The notes beneath the pieces are model-generated. The model saw nothing but the letters and a program-made list of their open reading frames with translations, had not been told where the DNA came from and made no database searches. A stretch of 64,000 bases of DNA from Bulleidia sp. zg-1006. Its GTDB lineage: Bacteria; Bacillota_I; Bacilli_A; Erysipelotrichales; Erysipelotrichaceae. A program made the translations under genes and the position numbers. Location: positions 868,001-932,000 of the forward strand of contig NZ_CP069178.1 in assembly GCF_016812035.1 (NCBI RefSeq), written 5' to 3'. Position 1 is the first letter of the stretch. Each line of letters starts with the position of its first letter. Positions 14,515 through 23,439 of the stretch are shown here, piece after piece.

Positions 14515-16422
14515 TTACGAAGTTCTTAAACGATATAGCTGTTTTTTATGAATGACAACCGCTTTTGCATGGAATGGCACATTCCGGCAAAATAAAATCT
14601 TCGTTCCTTTGTATATTTCTTCTTGCAAAAAAGCAATCGTATAACAATTACCATTTTTTAATTTAATTTCATAAGCTAAGCCTTGTTTGTCTGATAGAAC
14701 AGCTTGATTCCCTTGTTGAATAGGTACTTGTGTCAGCTTTGTTTCTTGAGGATAGAAGCATGTCACAAAACTTCCTTCGTCAACAAGGCAATGGTCAACT
14801 TTTGCGACAAAATGATCCTCCAATTGATTGTATTGCTTTGAACAAACGTCTTTCTTGACACTTAAAGAACCACTATGATACCAATTAAGCTCTTCCATTG
14901 AAGTAATACTTGAATCAAAATGAAAGAATTGGCTTACTTTATGCTCACCTTGACAATGCACTTGATCCACCAGCAAGCAAATACCCTCCTCAATAAAGAC
15001 AAGCTTTCTCGTCCAAACTTCCAAAGGATTTTCAGATAGGATTGTTCCTTCTAAATAATGAACACCATCCTCATGGTGAACATAGCTAGGCAAGACTTTC
15101 GCAAAAGTATTATATGACCAACTACCCTTTGGTACACAGATTTCTTTATCATCCACCAATAAAGAATTATGACTTCTTTGGGATTTCAAAAATGGTCTTA
15201 AAGCACAATCTTCTCGGTAACTATAACGACCTGAATCAATTAGAATTGGCTTGCCTTCTATAAATAAACTGAAATGCAGATTATCACTATGTCCATGTCC
15301 ACTACCTAAAGAACTATTTAGAAACATCAAATAATCGGCTTTATTATCCCAAGAGCTACGTATTGTGTAGATACCAGAATAGATACCATCATAATACCTT
15401 TCCTTAGGTTCTGATTTATTTTGTTTTTGATAAAAGTCTACAATATCTTGTCCAAAAGCAAAGAAAGATTCACCATCCACTTCTTTCACCAGAGAAAGAT
15501 AATCCTTTTGTTTCAAGAGAAAAGAAGAACGCAATAAAACATCTTCTACCCCAACTTCATCACTATCACCATAAGCCTCTATCTTCATTTTTGGTGTGAT
15601 TAAGTGTTTTAAAGCATTGGTCATATTAGCCATTACCTTCGCTAATAAAACTTTCAATTCTTCCTCTAAGTCTACGTAATAATAAACCTTCTGAAGACTA
15701 TTCAGCACTTCCACATGGTACATCGTTGACTGTTCCCAGTGCATGCCATCCGGATAGATTTGCATTTCTAGCTGGGTTTTTAATTCTTCTTTAGCCCATT
15801 TATATTCTTCATTTAATTCTTGAAACAAAGGCAATACAATCACCAAAGACGCCATTTGAATACTACCCCAATTGCTTAAGGTATATTTAGTTTTACAAGA
15901 TTTTTTTAAATAAAGAATCTGGGCTTTCATACTGGAAAGAATGGTATCTGTTTCTTCTTTTGTTAGAAGCTGAAAGGCTTTTAGATACGGTAATAATTCA
16001 TAAAAATTCAATAAACGAATACCGGTATCTAATGTTCTAGTAGATGGATTATCTTTTATTTCCGAATGATCTTTAAGCCAAAGAAAAATCAATTCCTTTG
16101 CCTTAATAAGATACTTTTTATCCCCTGTCATTTGACTAGCTAACGCTAAATCTTTGAGATAATCCATTCGATTAAGCATAAAACACCATTCTTCATCTTC
16201 GTTTGGATGAGCCAACCAATCCATTGGTTGAAGCGTATAAGCTTTTAAACAGCGTTCCATATCCCAACGACGATTAAATAAGAAAGTATTCTTTAAAATT
16301 CTCTCAGCGTTCTTTAAAGCTTCTGTATCGTTAAAATGGGATTGATTTATTTTCTTTTGGAGGATGATTTCATCCATAATTTGTTCATATGTTTTCATAA
16401 ATAAGAAAAAGGAAGCCGGCAT
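14515..16422 (-). CDS. Heparinase II/III-family polysaccharide (oligosaccharide) lyase
   Basis: Protein of 635 residues. The N-terminal part (to about 330) is the helical alginate-lyase-like toroid, with NRRWDMERC, LNRMDYLKDLA and LSNWGSIQMASL. The rest is the beta-rich Hepar_II_III domain, with SGHGHSDNLHFSLFIEGKPI and the DSGRYSYRED motif. No signal peptide is seen, so it should act in the cytoplasm on imported oligosaccharides, as in streptococcal hyaluronate clusters. The start is unclear: ATG 16422 has AAAAGGAAG nine bases upstream but lies in the loop of a terminator-like hairpin; ATG 16398 (MKTYEQ) has no such site. Exact substrate is not determined. Confidence 0.85.
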   Translation of the reverse strand: MPASFFLFMKTYEQIMDEIILQKKINQSHFNDTEALKNAERILKNTFLFNRRWDMERCLKAYTLQPMDWLAHPNEDEEWCFMLNRMDYLKDLALASQMTGDKKYLIKAKELIFLWLKDHSEIKDNPSTRTLDTGIRLLNFYELLPYLKAFQLLTKEETDTILSSMKAQILYLKKSCKTKYTLSNWGSIQMASLVIVLPLFQELNEEYKWAKEELKTQLEMQIYPDGMHWEQSTMYHVEVLNSLQKVYYYVDLEEELKVLLAKVMANMTNALKHLITPKMKIEAYGDSDEVGVEDVLLRSSFLLKQKDYLSLVKEVDGESFFAFGQDIVDFYQKQNKSEPKERYYDGIYSGIYTIRSSWDNKADYLMFLNSSLGSGHGHSDNLHFSLFIEGKPILIDSGRYSYREDCALRPFLKSQRSHNSLLVDDKEICVPKGSWSYNTFAKVLPSYVHHEDGVHYLEGTILSENPLEVWTRKLVFIEEGICLLVDQVHCQGEHKVSQFFHFDSSITSMEELNWYHSGSLSVKKDVCSKQYNQLEDHFVAKVDHCLVDEGSFVTCFYPQETKLTQVPIQQGNQAVLSDKQGLAYEIKLKNGNCYTIAFLQEEIYKGTKILFCRNVPFHAKAVVIHKKQLYRLRTS

Positions 16423-16438
16423 TTCGTCGCTTCCTTTT
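16407..16438 (-). terminator. Hairpin between the IID and lyase genes that encloses the lyase start
   Basis: AAAAGGAAGC (16407-16416) pairs perfectly with GCTTCCTTTT (16429-16438). On the minus strand the second arm ends in TTTTTC. It can act as a terminator after the IID gene, and also buries the ribosome-binding site and start at 16422. Confidence 0.65.
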
Positions 16439-16444
16439 GATTGT

Positions 16445-17263
16445 TTATCCTAAAATACCTAAGAAACTTAAGGCAATACCGAGTACAACCGTAATCAAAA
16501 CCAAAGTATAAGTTGTCATGCCTTTCTTCTTAATGAGATAATACATCAATAATGTATAAAGCACTGGAAGTAAGGCAGGTGCTACTTTATCCAACATAGC
16601 TTGGATATTCACGGTAGATTGTTTTACACCTTGTTGAATTTGACCGGCCGCTAAGGAAACTTTCACATTCATCTTCACAAATGTTGCAGCCAAACCAGCA
16701 ATAACGGTAACACCAATCATGCTAGCAGCTTCGGAAATGGTACCCATTTGACTAGATAACTTATCAATCATATCAGTACCAAGCTTACGTCCATAGCCAC
16801 CCACAATTAACTTAATCGCTAATAAAGTAACGTTTTCAGCTAATAAGAATAACAATGGTGCCAGGCTAAAGCCTTGCATAGCCATAGATGCAAAGATAGT
16901 TGAGAACAATGGGGCAATACAGAATTGTGATAAAGAGTCACCAATGCCAGCCAAAGGTCCCATTAAAGCCATCTTAATACCACGAACCTCTTCGTAATCA
17001 TAACCATTATCAGCCATGGCTAAATGAATGGATGTCACAAATGGTAAGAAGTTTGGGTTTGTGTTATAGAATTCTGAATTACTTTCTAATTCTTTCGCTA
17101 ACTTAGCTTTGTCATCTCCATACATTTTTTTGAATGCAGGATACATAACTAAAGCATAACCTAATCCTTGATAGTTGGTATAATTAAAGCCATTTTGTAA
17201 AAAGTAAGCACGTAAAGTGGTCTTTGTGTAATCGGCCTTCGTTAATTTATTAAATCCAGTCAT
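16445..17263 (-). CDS. PTS mannose-family IID component
   Basis: Membrane subunit of about 272 residues, the normal IID length, starting at the ATG at 17263 (MTGFNKLTKADY) behind GGAGAAG. Earlier in-frame starts lie within the IIC gene. It carries the IID signatures LRAYFLQNGFNY, MYPAFKKMYGDD and GIKMALMGPLAGIGDSL, plus C-terminal membrane segments. It works with IIC as the translocation channel. Its start overlaps the IIC stop by 14 bases. Confidence 0.93.
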   Translation of the reverse strand: MTGFNKLTKADYTKTTLRAYFLQNGFNYTNYQGLGYALVMYPAFKKMYGDDKAKLAKELESNSEFYNTNPNFLPFVTSIHLAMADNGYDYEEVRGIKMALMGPLAGIGDSLSQFCIAPLFSTIFASMAMQGFSLAPLLFLLAENVTLLAIKLIVGGYGRKLGTDMIDKLSSQMGTISEAASMIGVTVIAGLAATFVKMNVKVSLAAGQIQQGVKQSTVNIQAMLDKVAPALLPVLYTLLMYYLIKKKGMTTYTLVLITVVLGIALSFLGILG

Positions 17264-18038
17264 TGTGTTCTTCTCCATTTCCGTTTTCTGTTTGGACAAC
17301 AGTCTTCTTATTGGAATCGTTGTAATACTTAATAGCGAAGCAAGCGCCAACTAAAGCAATTCCCATAACCGGCATCTTTAGGTAAGCGGCTAAGATATAA
17401 CCAAGGATGGCGAAAGGAATTAATTCTTTCTTTAACATAACTGTCATAATCATAGCAAAACCAATTGCCGGTAACATACCACCAGCTACTGATAAGCCCT
17501 TCAACAATTGAGCAGGAATTAATTTAACAACACTGCTTAACCATTCCATTGCATAAGCGCCTGAGAAGCCTAATGCGAAACCAACAACCGCAAATAAGAC
17601 AATCGTTGCGTTAGCGTGCCAACGGAAAGCACCGAAGTTTTGTTTCTTAAGTGCATTCGCAGCCGATTCTGGCCCACCAGCTCGAACGGTGTAAATTGCT
17701 GTTTGTAAAAATTGAATCGCTACCGCAAATGGAAGTGATAGAGATAATGCCGATTCCGGTGTAACACCAGGCACGGTGATTGCCATCAAAGTACCAATAA
17801 TACCGGGACCAATTGGGTTTGGAGGAACTGTTCCACCAGCACCAACACCAAATCCCATGAAAGCTAATTCAGCAATTGCTCCACACTTTAAAGCTGTTGG
17901 TATATCATTTAAGACTAAACCAACGCCAAAGCTTAAAACAATAGCGCGGTTGGTAAAAATACCAAATAACATACCCGAATAACAGAATGCAGTCCATAAA
18001 CCAATTAAGATGGCTTGAACCAAACTAATAGTTACCAT
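17250..18038 (-). CDS. PTS mannose-family IIC component
   Basis: Integral membrane protein of 262 residues with the IIC pattern: ALKCGAIAELAFMGFGVGAG, VPPNPIGPGIIGTLMAIT and many hydrophobic segments. It forms the sugar channel with IID. Similarity is to the AgaW-type subunits used for unsaturated glycosaminoglycan disaccharides and N-acetylgalactosamine. It lies 20 bases after IIB. No IIA gene is present in this locus, so an IIA encoded elsewhere must supply the phosphate. Confidence 0.93.
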   Translation of the reverse strand: MVTISLVQAILIGLWTAFCYSGMLFGIFTNRAIVLSFGVGLVLNDIPTALKCGAIAELAFMGFGVGAGGTVPPNPIGPGIIGTLMAITVPGVTPESALSLSLPFAVAIQFLQTAIYTVRAGGPESAANALKKQNFGAFRWHANATIVLFAVVGFALGFSGAYAMEWLSSVVKLIPAQLLKGLSVAGGMLPAIGFAMIMTVMLKKELIPFAILGYILAAYLKMPVMGIALVGACFAIKYYNDSNKKTVVQTENGNGEEHNDWI

Positions 18039-18058
18039 ATCTTTCCCCTTTCTCTAGA

Positions 18059-18550
18059 TCATAGGTAATCTTTTATGTCCACCTGAGCAGCCCCATCGGT
18101 TCCGCCCGGTGTTGTGACCGTATTAAATTGAATATTGTATTGTTCGACCATTGTCTTAAGAGCTTTTTTATCTTCTGCTCCTAAGAAGATAGAACGAGTA
18201 ACTTTTTCTTTACCTTCAGCATTATGAATGTTACCAATGTTGATTTCTTTCACCGGTACACCACCCTCCACAAGCTTTAAAGCATCAGCACAATCCTTAA
18301 CCACTAAGAAGATGGTTTGCTGAGGACTGGCTTTGTGAATAATATCAATCACTTTTTGAATGCTAAAGAAGCGAACAGCTAAGCTCTTTGGTAAAGCTGT
18401 CTTCATTAGAGTTTGTGACATATGATCTTCACTAACCGCATCATTAGCAACAATCACTGTGTTCACACCTAATGTTTTTGCCCATAGGGCACCTTGTCCA
18501 TGAACCAGTCTTTCATCAATTCTGGTCATAACGATATTTGGTGTATTCAT
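18059..18550 (-). CDS. PTS mannose-family IIB component
   Basis: Soluble phosphotransfer subunit of 163 residues. The phosphorylated His is in TRIDERLVHGQG (His17), the standard IIB signature. The C-terminal end (TTPGGTDGAAQVDIKDYL) is also typical. It transfers phosphate from IIA to the incoming sugar bound to IIC/IID. It follows ugl by ten bases, in the order ugl-IIB-IIC-IID, the same as in streptococcal hyaluronate clusters. Confidence 0.93.
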   Translation of the reverse strand: MNTPNIVMTRIDERLVHGQGALWAKTLGVNTVIVANDAVSEDHMSQTLMKTALPKSLAVRFFSIQKVIDIIHKASPQQTIFLVVKDCADALKLVEGGVPVKEINIGNIHNAEGKEKVTRSIFLGAEDKKALKTMVEQYNIQFNTVTTPGGTDGAAQVDIKDYL

Positions 18551-18560
18551 ATTTTCCTCC

Positions 18561-19748
18561 TCACCAATAGGAATTCCATTGTTTCAACTGCCGATAAATG
18601 GCTTCCATGTAATAGTAGTCACCCCAGATGTTTCCTTCATCAACACCTTTGCCAGAGTGCCAAGAATAGACACCATGTTCAAGAATGGCTTGTCCAGCTT
18701 TGATTTCCTTATTTGCGTAATTTTGCATCAAAGATCTAAGGATAAGTGCAGCGGCGTGTTCATAGACTTTCGCATCTTCATCATTCTTCAAATATGGTAG
18801 CATCTCTAAAATTCCACACACCGCAATCGCCGCTGCTGAAGAATCTTTGGATTGATTAGAACCATCGTTAAAGATTAAGTCCCAATAGCACACATCATCT
18901 TTTGGTAAACGATTTAAGAAATAATGTAACATACCCTTAAAATAAGGAATGTTATCCATATTCTTAGTGTAACGAGTGTTCAATGGAATACCATAAATAC
19001 CCCAAGCTTGCCCTCTAGCCCAAGACGAACTATCGGAGTAACCTTGTCGAGTAGCTCCATGAGATGGTCCTCCTGTTTCATAATCCATATAGAAGGTATG
19101 GAAAGCAGAAGCATCTTCCCGAATGACATATTGCAAGCTTGTCTTAAAATGCAAACTTGCGACTTCAGCGTAACGAAGATTTCCTGTCACCTCACTAGCC
19201 CAATACAATAATGGAATATTCATCATACAATCGATGATAAAACGATAATGTTCCGGACTATCCTTAGGTCCCCAAGCTTGTAGGAATTGACCCTTTTCTT
19301 GCCAACGTTCCATCAATTTATCCGCCGCCAACAAAGCGGCTTCTTTCGCTAAATCACTACCCGTGATTTTGTAAGCACTAACGCAAGATAAAGAATATAG
19401 GAAACCTAAATCATGGTGATCTAACGCAATCCGTTTTTTCACCCGATTGGAAAAACTTGCGACATTCTTCATAGCTAGGTCACGATACTTCTCTTCTTTT
19501 GTGTATTCATAACATAGCCATAACATTCCCGTCCAAAAGCCATCTGTCCATTCAATGTTCTCAATGATTGGATATTGACCTTGTTTCGTACAAGAGTAAG
19601 GAAACTTATCTTTGAAATAATCTAAATTCGCTTCCACTTGTTTCACACACAAGTTCATCGCTTCTTCTAATTCCTTTTTGCTAAGTAATTCAGAATGTAA
19701 GTATCTATCTCTTTGGGCAATCGTTTCAATATGGATCGATTTAGCCAT
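18561..19748 (-). CDS. ugl: Unsaturated glucuronyl hydrolase (GH88)
   Basis: Cytoplasmic enzyme of about 395 residues that hydrates the double bond of the 4,5-unsaturated uronic acid at the end of glycosaminoglycan disaccharides, releasing the uronate and the amino sugar. The two aspartates known from Bacillus UGL correspond to Asp113 in HHDLGF and Asp173 in IIDCMMNIPL. The start at 19748 has GGAGGTGAGAAGG before it; an upstream start at 19784 lies over the operator. It is the first gene of the leftward operon and directly follows the AAACCGGTTT site at 19767. Confidence 0.93.
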   Translation of the reverse strand: MAKSIHIETIAQRDRYLHSELLSKKELEEAMNLCVKQVEANLDYFKDKFPYSCTKQGQYPIIENIEWTDGFWTGMLWLCYEYTKEEKYRDLAMKNVASFSNRVKKRIALDHHDLGFLYSLSCVSAYKITGSDLAKEAALLAADKLMERWQEKGQFLQAWGPKDSPEHYRFIIDCMMNIPLLYWASEVTGNLRYAEVASLHFKTSLQYVIREDASAFHTFYMDYETGGPSHGATRQGYSDSSSWARGQAWGIYGIPLNTRYTKNMDNIPYFKGMLHYFLNRLPKDDVCYWDLIFNDGSNQSKDSSAAAIAVCGILEMLPYLKNDEDAKVYEHAAALILRSLMQNYANKEIKAGQAILEHGVYSWHSGKGVDEGNIWGDYYYMEAIYRQLKQWNSYW

Positions 19749-19766
19749 CCTTCTCACCTCCAAATA

Positions 19767-19776
19767 AAACCGGTTT
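19767..19776. promoter_or_regulatory. LacI-type operator O1
   Basis: Palindrome AAACCGGTTT located just downstream of the leftward promoter, where a bound repressor would block elongation. Confidence 0.8.
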
Positions 19777-19791
19777 ACTAGCAAGTCCTAT

Positions 19792-19819
19792 TTTATAGGC
19801 TTTTTATGAATTATGTCAA
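19792..19819 (-). promoter_or_regulatory. Promoter of the ugl-PTS-lyase operon
   Basis: Minus-strand TTGACA (19814-19819), 16 bp, then TATAAA (19792-19797), between operators O1 and O2. Confidence 0.75.
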
Positions 19820-19856
19820 GCGTTTTTACCATAAATTTCCCATATTTTAAAAAAAT

Positions 19857-19866
19857 AAACCGGTTT
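19857..19866. promoter_or_regulatory. LacI-type operator O2
   Basis: Palindrome AAACCGGTTT between the two divergent promoters; it starts 27 bp before O3 and 90 bp after O1, allowing looping. Confidence 0.8.
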
Positions 19867-19877
19867 AGTTCATTTTA

Positions 19878-19906
19878 TTGACAAAACCGGTTTACTAAAC
19901 TAAAAT
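19878..19906 (+). promoter_or_regulatory. Promoter of the kdgA-kdgK-dhuD-dhuI operon
   Basis: TTGACA (19878-19883), 17 bp, then TAAAAT (19901-19906). Operator O3 fills the spacer. Confidence 0.8.
19884..19893. promoter_or_regulatory. LacI-type operator O3 in the promoter spacer
   Basis: Third AAACCGGTTT copy, directly against the -35 element of the rightward promoter, so binding would exclude RNA polymerase. Confidence 0.85.
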
Positions 19907-19932
19907 AACATTGCATGAAAAGGAGGACGACA

Positions 19933-20916
19933 ATGAACGATTTATACGAAAGAATCTCGCAAATCGGCATTGTTCCTGTGGTAAAGATATTTGAAGCCGA
20001 AGATGCCCTACCCTTAGCGAAAGCTTTGTGCAATGGTGGCATTGATGTAGCGGAAATCACTTTCCGTAGCGAACATGCAGTAAGTGCTATTCAACAAATT
20101 CATTCCGAATTACCGAATATGTTGTTGGGAGCAGGTACGGTTTTAACGATTGAACAAGCTAAACAAGCCAAAGAAGCTGGTGCTTCCTTTATTGTGACAC
20201 CAGGTTTAAATCCGGCGATTGTTAAGTGGTGTTTGGAACAAGAAATACCTATTTTACCTGGAGTTTCTACCGCAAGTGAAATCGAACAAGCCTTATCTTT
20301 AGGTCTTAAAACCTTAAAGTTCTTCCCGGCTGAAAGTAGTGGTGGTGCGAAAAAGCTAAAAGACTTTAGCGGTCCTTATCAAAATGTTCAATTCTTACCA
20401 ACCGGTGGTATCAATGCAACGAATATGCATGACTACTTACAGTTGCCTAATGTAATAGCGATTGGTGGTAGCTTTATGCTAGCGAATGATATTGTGCAGG
20501 CAAAGGACTGGGAAACCATCCAAAACTTAGCTGCCAAAGCCATTAAATCTCTATTAAAGTATCAACTCATCCACATTGGCATTAATTCCAGTAGTCCTGA
20601 AGATTCAGAAAAAGTATGCAAGCTTCTTTGCCAGCTATTTCATTTCACATACTATAAGAAACCGAAGTCAAACTTTGCTGGTGTTGGATTTGAAGTCTTA
20701 CATGGGCAAGGTCATGGTAAAAATGGTCATATTGGTATTTATACCCCTTATCCCGAAAGAGCTTTGTATCAGTTAAAGAAAATGGGTGTTCATGCCATAG
20801 AAGAAACGATTACTCGTAATAAAAAGAGTCATCGCATCAATTTTGCATACTTGGATTTGGAAATTGGCGGATTTGGTGTTCATATCATCAATCCTGATGT
20901 AAAGATGGAGGTATAG
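19933..20916 (+). CDS. kdgA: KDPG/KHG aldolase fused to a C-terminal VOC-like domain
   Basis: Residues 1 to about 205 are a class I KDPG aldolase, cleaving 2-keto-3-deoxy-6-phosphogluconate to pyruvate and glyceraldehyde-3-phosphate. Visible landmarks are AEITFRSE with the catalytic Glu, GAGTVLT, FIVTPGLNP and LKFFPAESSGG with the Schiff-base Lys. Usual aldolases end near 210 residues. This one continues for about 115 residues (LIHIGINSSSPEDSEKVCKL, NGHIGIYTPYPERALYQLK, FGVHIINPD), which resembles a vicinal-oxygen-chelate (glyoxalase-like) fold. The start at 19933 follows AAGGAGG; one at 19915 does not. The role of the added domain is unknown. Confidence 0.88.
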   Translation: MNDLYERISQIGIVPVVKIFEAEDALPLAKALCNGGIDVAEITFRSEHAVSAIQQIHSELPNMLLGAGTVLTIEQAKQAKEAGASFIVTPGLNPAIVKWCLEQEIPILPGVSTASEIEQALSLGLKTLKFFPAESSGGAKKLKDFSGPYQNVQFLPTGGINATNMHDYLQLPNVIAIGGSFMLANDIVQAKDWETIQNLAAKAIKSLLKYQLIHIGINSSSPEDSEKVCKLLCQLFHFTYYKKPKSNFAGVGFEVLHGQGHGKNGHIGIYTPYPERALYQLKKMGVHAIEETITRNKKSHRINFAYLDLEIGGFGVHIINPDVKMEV

Positions 20917-20917
20917 A

Positions 20918-21937
20918 ATGAAAGTTATCACATTTGGTGAAATTATGTTACGGTTAGCCCCTCATGGCTATTATCGTTTTGGTCAAAGTAATGATTTTGA
21001 AGCCAGCTTTGGTGGTTGTGCTGCCAATGTGGCCGTTAGTTTAGCTAACTTTCAAGAAGAAGTATCTTACATCACTAAATTACCAAAGCATGCTATTGGT
21101 CAATGGGCAGTGGATGAATTAAAACGCTTTGGTGTCGATACTTCTTTGATTTGTCGTGGTGGTAATCGGCTTGGCATTTATTACTTAGAAAAAGGAGCTA
21201 GTCAAAGAGCTAGTCAAGTCATCTATGACCGTGCGCACTCTTCTTTCTCAGAAGCAAGACCGGAGGATTTTGATTGGTCAAAGATATTTCGAGGGGCTGA
21301 TTGGTTCCATTTTACGGGTATCACCCCTGCTTTAAATCCTAGTATTGCCAATATTACTTTAGAAGCATGTCAAAAAGCGAAAAAGCTTGGCTTAACGATT
21401 TCTTGTGATTTAAACTTCCGTAAGAAATTATGGACTAGTGAACAAGCCAAAGAAACGATGTCTAAGCTTGTTCCTTATGTGGATGTTTGTATCGCTAATG
21501 AAGAAGATGCCGATAAAGTATTTGGTATCAAGGCTAGCTCAACCAATGTCTTAACAGGAGAATTATCCAAAGAAGGCTATGAAGAAGTTGCCAAGAAACT
21601 TCAAGATACTTTTGGTTGCCAAACCATCGCTATTACTCTAAGAAAGAGCTTGTCCGCTAGTGAAAATCTTTGGTCAGCTATGCTTTATGAAAATGGAAAG
21701 ACCTATTTTTCAAAGGAATACCACATGCACATTGTCGACCGTGTTGGTGGCGGAGATTCCTTTGGGGCCGGTTTAATTTATGCTTGTCGTCACCTAAGTG
21801 ATCCAAGCGAAAGAATTGAGTTCGCAGTAGCGGCTAGTTGTTTAAAACATAGTATTGAAGGTGACTTCAACCGTGTGAAAGTGAATGAAGTTCTAACCCT
21901 TGCACAGGGGGATGGTTCAGGACGTGTGCAAAGATAA
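20918..21937 (+). CDS. kdgK: 2-keto-3-deoxygluconate kinase (PfkB family)
   Basis: Ribokinase-fold sugar kinase of 339 residues that phosphorylates KDG to KDPG for the upstream aldolase. N-terminal GEIMLRLAPHGYYRFGQ and FGGCAANVAVSLANF are typical of KDG kinases. The catalytic Asp is in the C-terminal signature DRVGGGDSFGAGL. The gene starts two bases after the aldolase stop. The C-terminal tail is slightly long (LAQGDGSGRVQR) but otherwise regular. Confidence 0.93.
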   Translation: MKVITFGEIMLRLAPHGYYRFGQSNDFEASFGGCAANVAVSLANFQEEVSYITKLPKHAIGQWAVDELKRFGVDTSLICRGGNRLGIYYLEKGASQRASQVIYDRAHSSFSEARPEDFDWSKIFRGADWFHFTGITPALNPSIANITLEACQKAKKLGLTISCDLNFRKKLWTSEQAKETMSKLVPYVDVCIANEEDADKVFGIKASSTNVLTGELSKEGYEEVAKKLQDTFGCQTIAITLRKSLSASENLWSAMLYENGKTYFSKEYHMHIVDRVGGGDSFGAGLIYACRHLSDPSERIEFAVAASCLKHSIEGDFNRVKVNEVLTLAQGDGSGRVQR

Positions 21938-21951
21938 CAGGAGGAAAAAGT

Positions 21952-22755
21952 ATGTTTGAAATGAATTCCTTTTCTTTAAAAGGAAAGATTGCCTTTATTA
22001 CAGGGGCTAGTTATGGAATTGGTTTTGCGATTGCGACTGCTTACGCAAAAGCTGGTGCCACTATTGTTTTTAATGATATTAAGCAGGAATTAGTGGATAA
22101 AGGTTTAGTTGCTTATAAAGAACTAGGTATTGAAGCTCATGGTTATGTATGCGATGTGACCGATGAGGTAGCTGTCTTAGCCTTAGTTAAAAAAATTGAA
22201 AAAGAAGTTGGTATTATTGATATTCTTGTTAACAATGCCGGTATTATCAAGCGTATTCCAATGATTGAAATGTCGGCGAAGGATTTCCGTCAAGTCATTG
22301 ATGTGGATTTAAACGCCCCTTTCATTGTTTCTAAAGCACTTATCCCTTCCATGATTAAAAAAGGTCATGGCAAAATCATTAACATTTGTTCCATGATGTC
22401 TGAATTAGGTCGTGAAACCGTTAGTGCTTATGCGGCGGCTAAGGGTGGTTTAAAGATGTTGACACGAAATATTTGTTCAGAATATGGTAAATATAACATT
22501 CAATGCAATGGTATTGGACCTGGTTATATCGCTACTCCACAAACAGCTGTCCTTCGTGAAAGACAAGCGGATGGTAGTCGTCATCCATTTGATAGCTTCA
22601 TTGTAGCGAAAACTCCTGCAGAAAGATGGGGAGAAACAGAAGATTTAATGGGACCGGCTGTCTTCTTAGCATCCGAGGCAAGTAACTTTGTGAATGGACA
22701 CATTCTTTATGTAGATGGTGGTATCTTAGCCTATATTGGTCGTCAACCGGAATAA
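21952..22755 (+). CDS. dhuD: DhuD/KduD-type short-chain dehydrogenase
   Basis: Rossmann-fold oxidoreductase of 267 residues. It has the cofactor loop TGASYGIG, NNAG, and the catalytic Ser/Tyr/Lys in ICSMMSELGRETVSAYAAAK. In this neighbourhood it should reduce the keto-uronate (2,5-diketo-3-deoxygluconate) to KDG, as DhuD does in streptococcal hyaluronate clusters; annotation pipelines often call such proteins gluconate 5-dehydrogenase. Ribosome-binding site AGGAGG precedes the start. Confidence 0.88.
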   Translation: MFEMNSFSLKGKIAFITGASYGIGFAIATAYAKAGATIVFNDIKQELVDKGLVAYKELGIEAHGYVCDVTDEVAVLALVKKIEKEVGIIDILVNNAGIIKRIPMIEMSAKDFRQVIDVDLNAPFIVSKALIPSMIKKGHGKIINICSMMSELGRETVSAYAAAKGGLKMLTRNICSEYGKYNIQCNGIGPGYIATPQTAVLRERQADGSRHPFDSFIVAKTPAERWGETEDLMGPAVFLASEASNFVNGHILYVDGGILAYIGRQPE

Positions 22756-22768
22756 TAAGGAGGAAAAA

Positions 22769-23401
22769 ATGAAAATTGCATTAATTAATGAAAATTCACA
22801 AGCCGCTAAAAATTCAATTGTCTACACTGCTTTGAAGGAAGAAGCGGATAAGAAAGGTCATACTGTTTATAACTATGGTATGTATTCAGCGGAAGATGAT
22901 GTTCAATTAACCTATGTTAAAAATGGTTTATTAGCTTCTATCCTATTAACAACAAAAGCTGTTGACTTTGTAGTCACAGGTTGTGGCACCGGACAAGGAG
23001 CTATGTTAGCCTGCAACTCTTTTCCAAATGTACTTTGCGGTCATATCACAAATCCATTAGATGCTTTCTTATTTGGACAAGTGAATGATGGTAACTGTAT
23101 CGCTATGCCTTTTGCCCAAAACTTTGGTTGGGGTGGTGAAGTTAATCTTCGTTATACCTTTGAAAAACTATTTGCCGAAGAATTTGGTAGCGGTTTTCCA
23201 AAAGAAAGAAGAGAGCCCGAACAACGTAATAAAAAGATTTTAGATGGTATTAAAGAAATCACATATCGTCCTCTAATGGATATCTTGAAAGAAATCGACC
23301 ATGATTTCTTAAAAGAAACAATCTCCGGCAAACACTTTGAAGAATACTTCTACCCAAATTGCCAAGATGAAGAAATTGCTAACTTCCTAAAATCCTTATA
23401 A
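22769..23401 (+). CDS. dhuI: DhuI-type uronate isomerase (RpiB/LacAB family)
   Basis: Isomerase of 210 residues starting at the ATG at 22769 behind AAGGAGG; an upstream start overlaps dhuD. It has the RpiB/LacAB core (MKIALINENSQA, VVTGCGTGQGAMLACNSFPN with the conserved Cys and a GHITNPLDAFLFGQVNDGNC loop) and an extra C-terminal helical part. In hyaluronate-type loci this family member isomerises 4-deoxy-L-threo-5-hexosulose uronate, replacing unrelated KduI. It is the last gene of the operon and is followed by a strong terminator. Confidence 0.88.
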   Translation: MKIALINENSQAAKNSIVYTALKEEADKKGHTVYNYGMYSAEDDVQLTYVKNGLLASILLTTKAVDFVVTGCGTGQGAMLACNSFPNVLCGHITNPLDAFLFGQVNDGNCIAMPFAQNFGWGGEVNLRYTFEKLFAEEFGSGFPKERREPEQRNKKILDGIKEITYRPLMDILKEIDHDFLKETISGKHFEEYFYPNCQDEEIANFLKSL

Positions 23402-23439
23402 AAAACATCCATCAGCTTAATAACTGATGGGTGTTTTTT
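23400..23439 (+). terminator. Terminator of the kdgA operon
   Basis: ACATCCATCAG pairs with CTGATGGGTGT around an 8-base loop (23416-23423), with A-run and T-run on either side; probably also ends the converging gatD transcript. Confidence 0.9.

Noticed and set aside
17264-17350. Longer N-terminus for the PTS IID protein
   Set aside because: The extra stretch lies inside the IIC gene and has no start signal; the ATG at 17263 has a good ribosome-binding site and gives the usual length.
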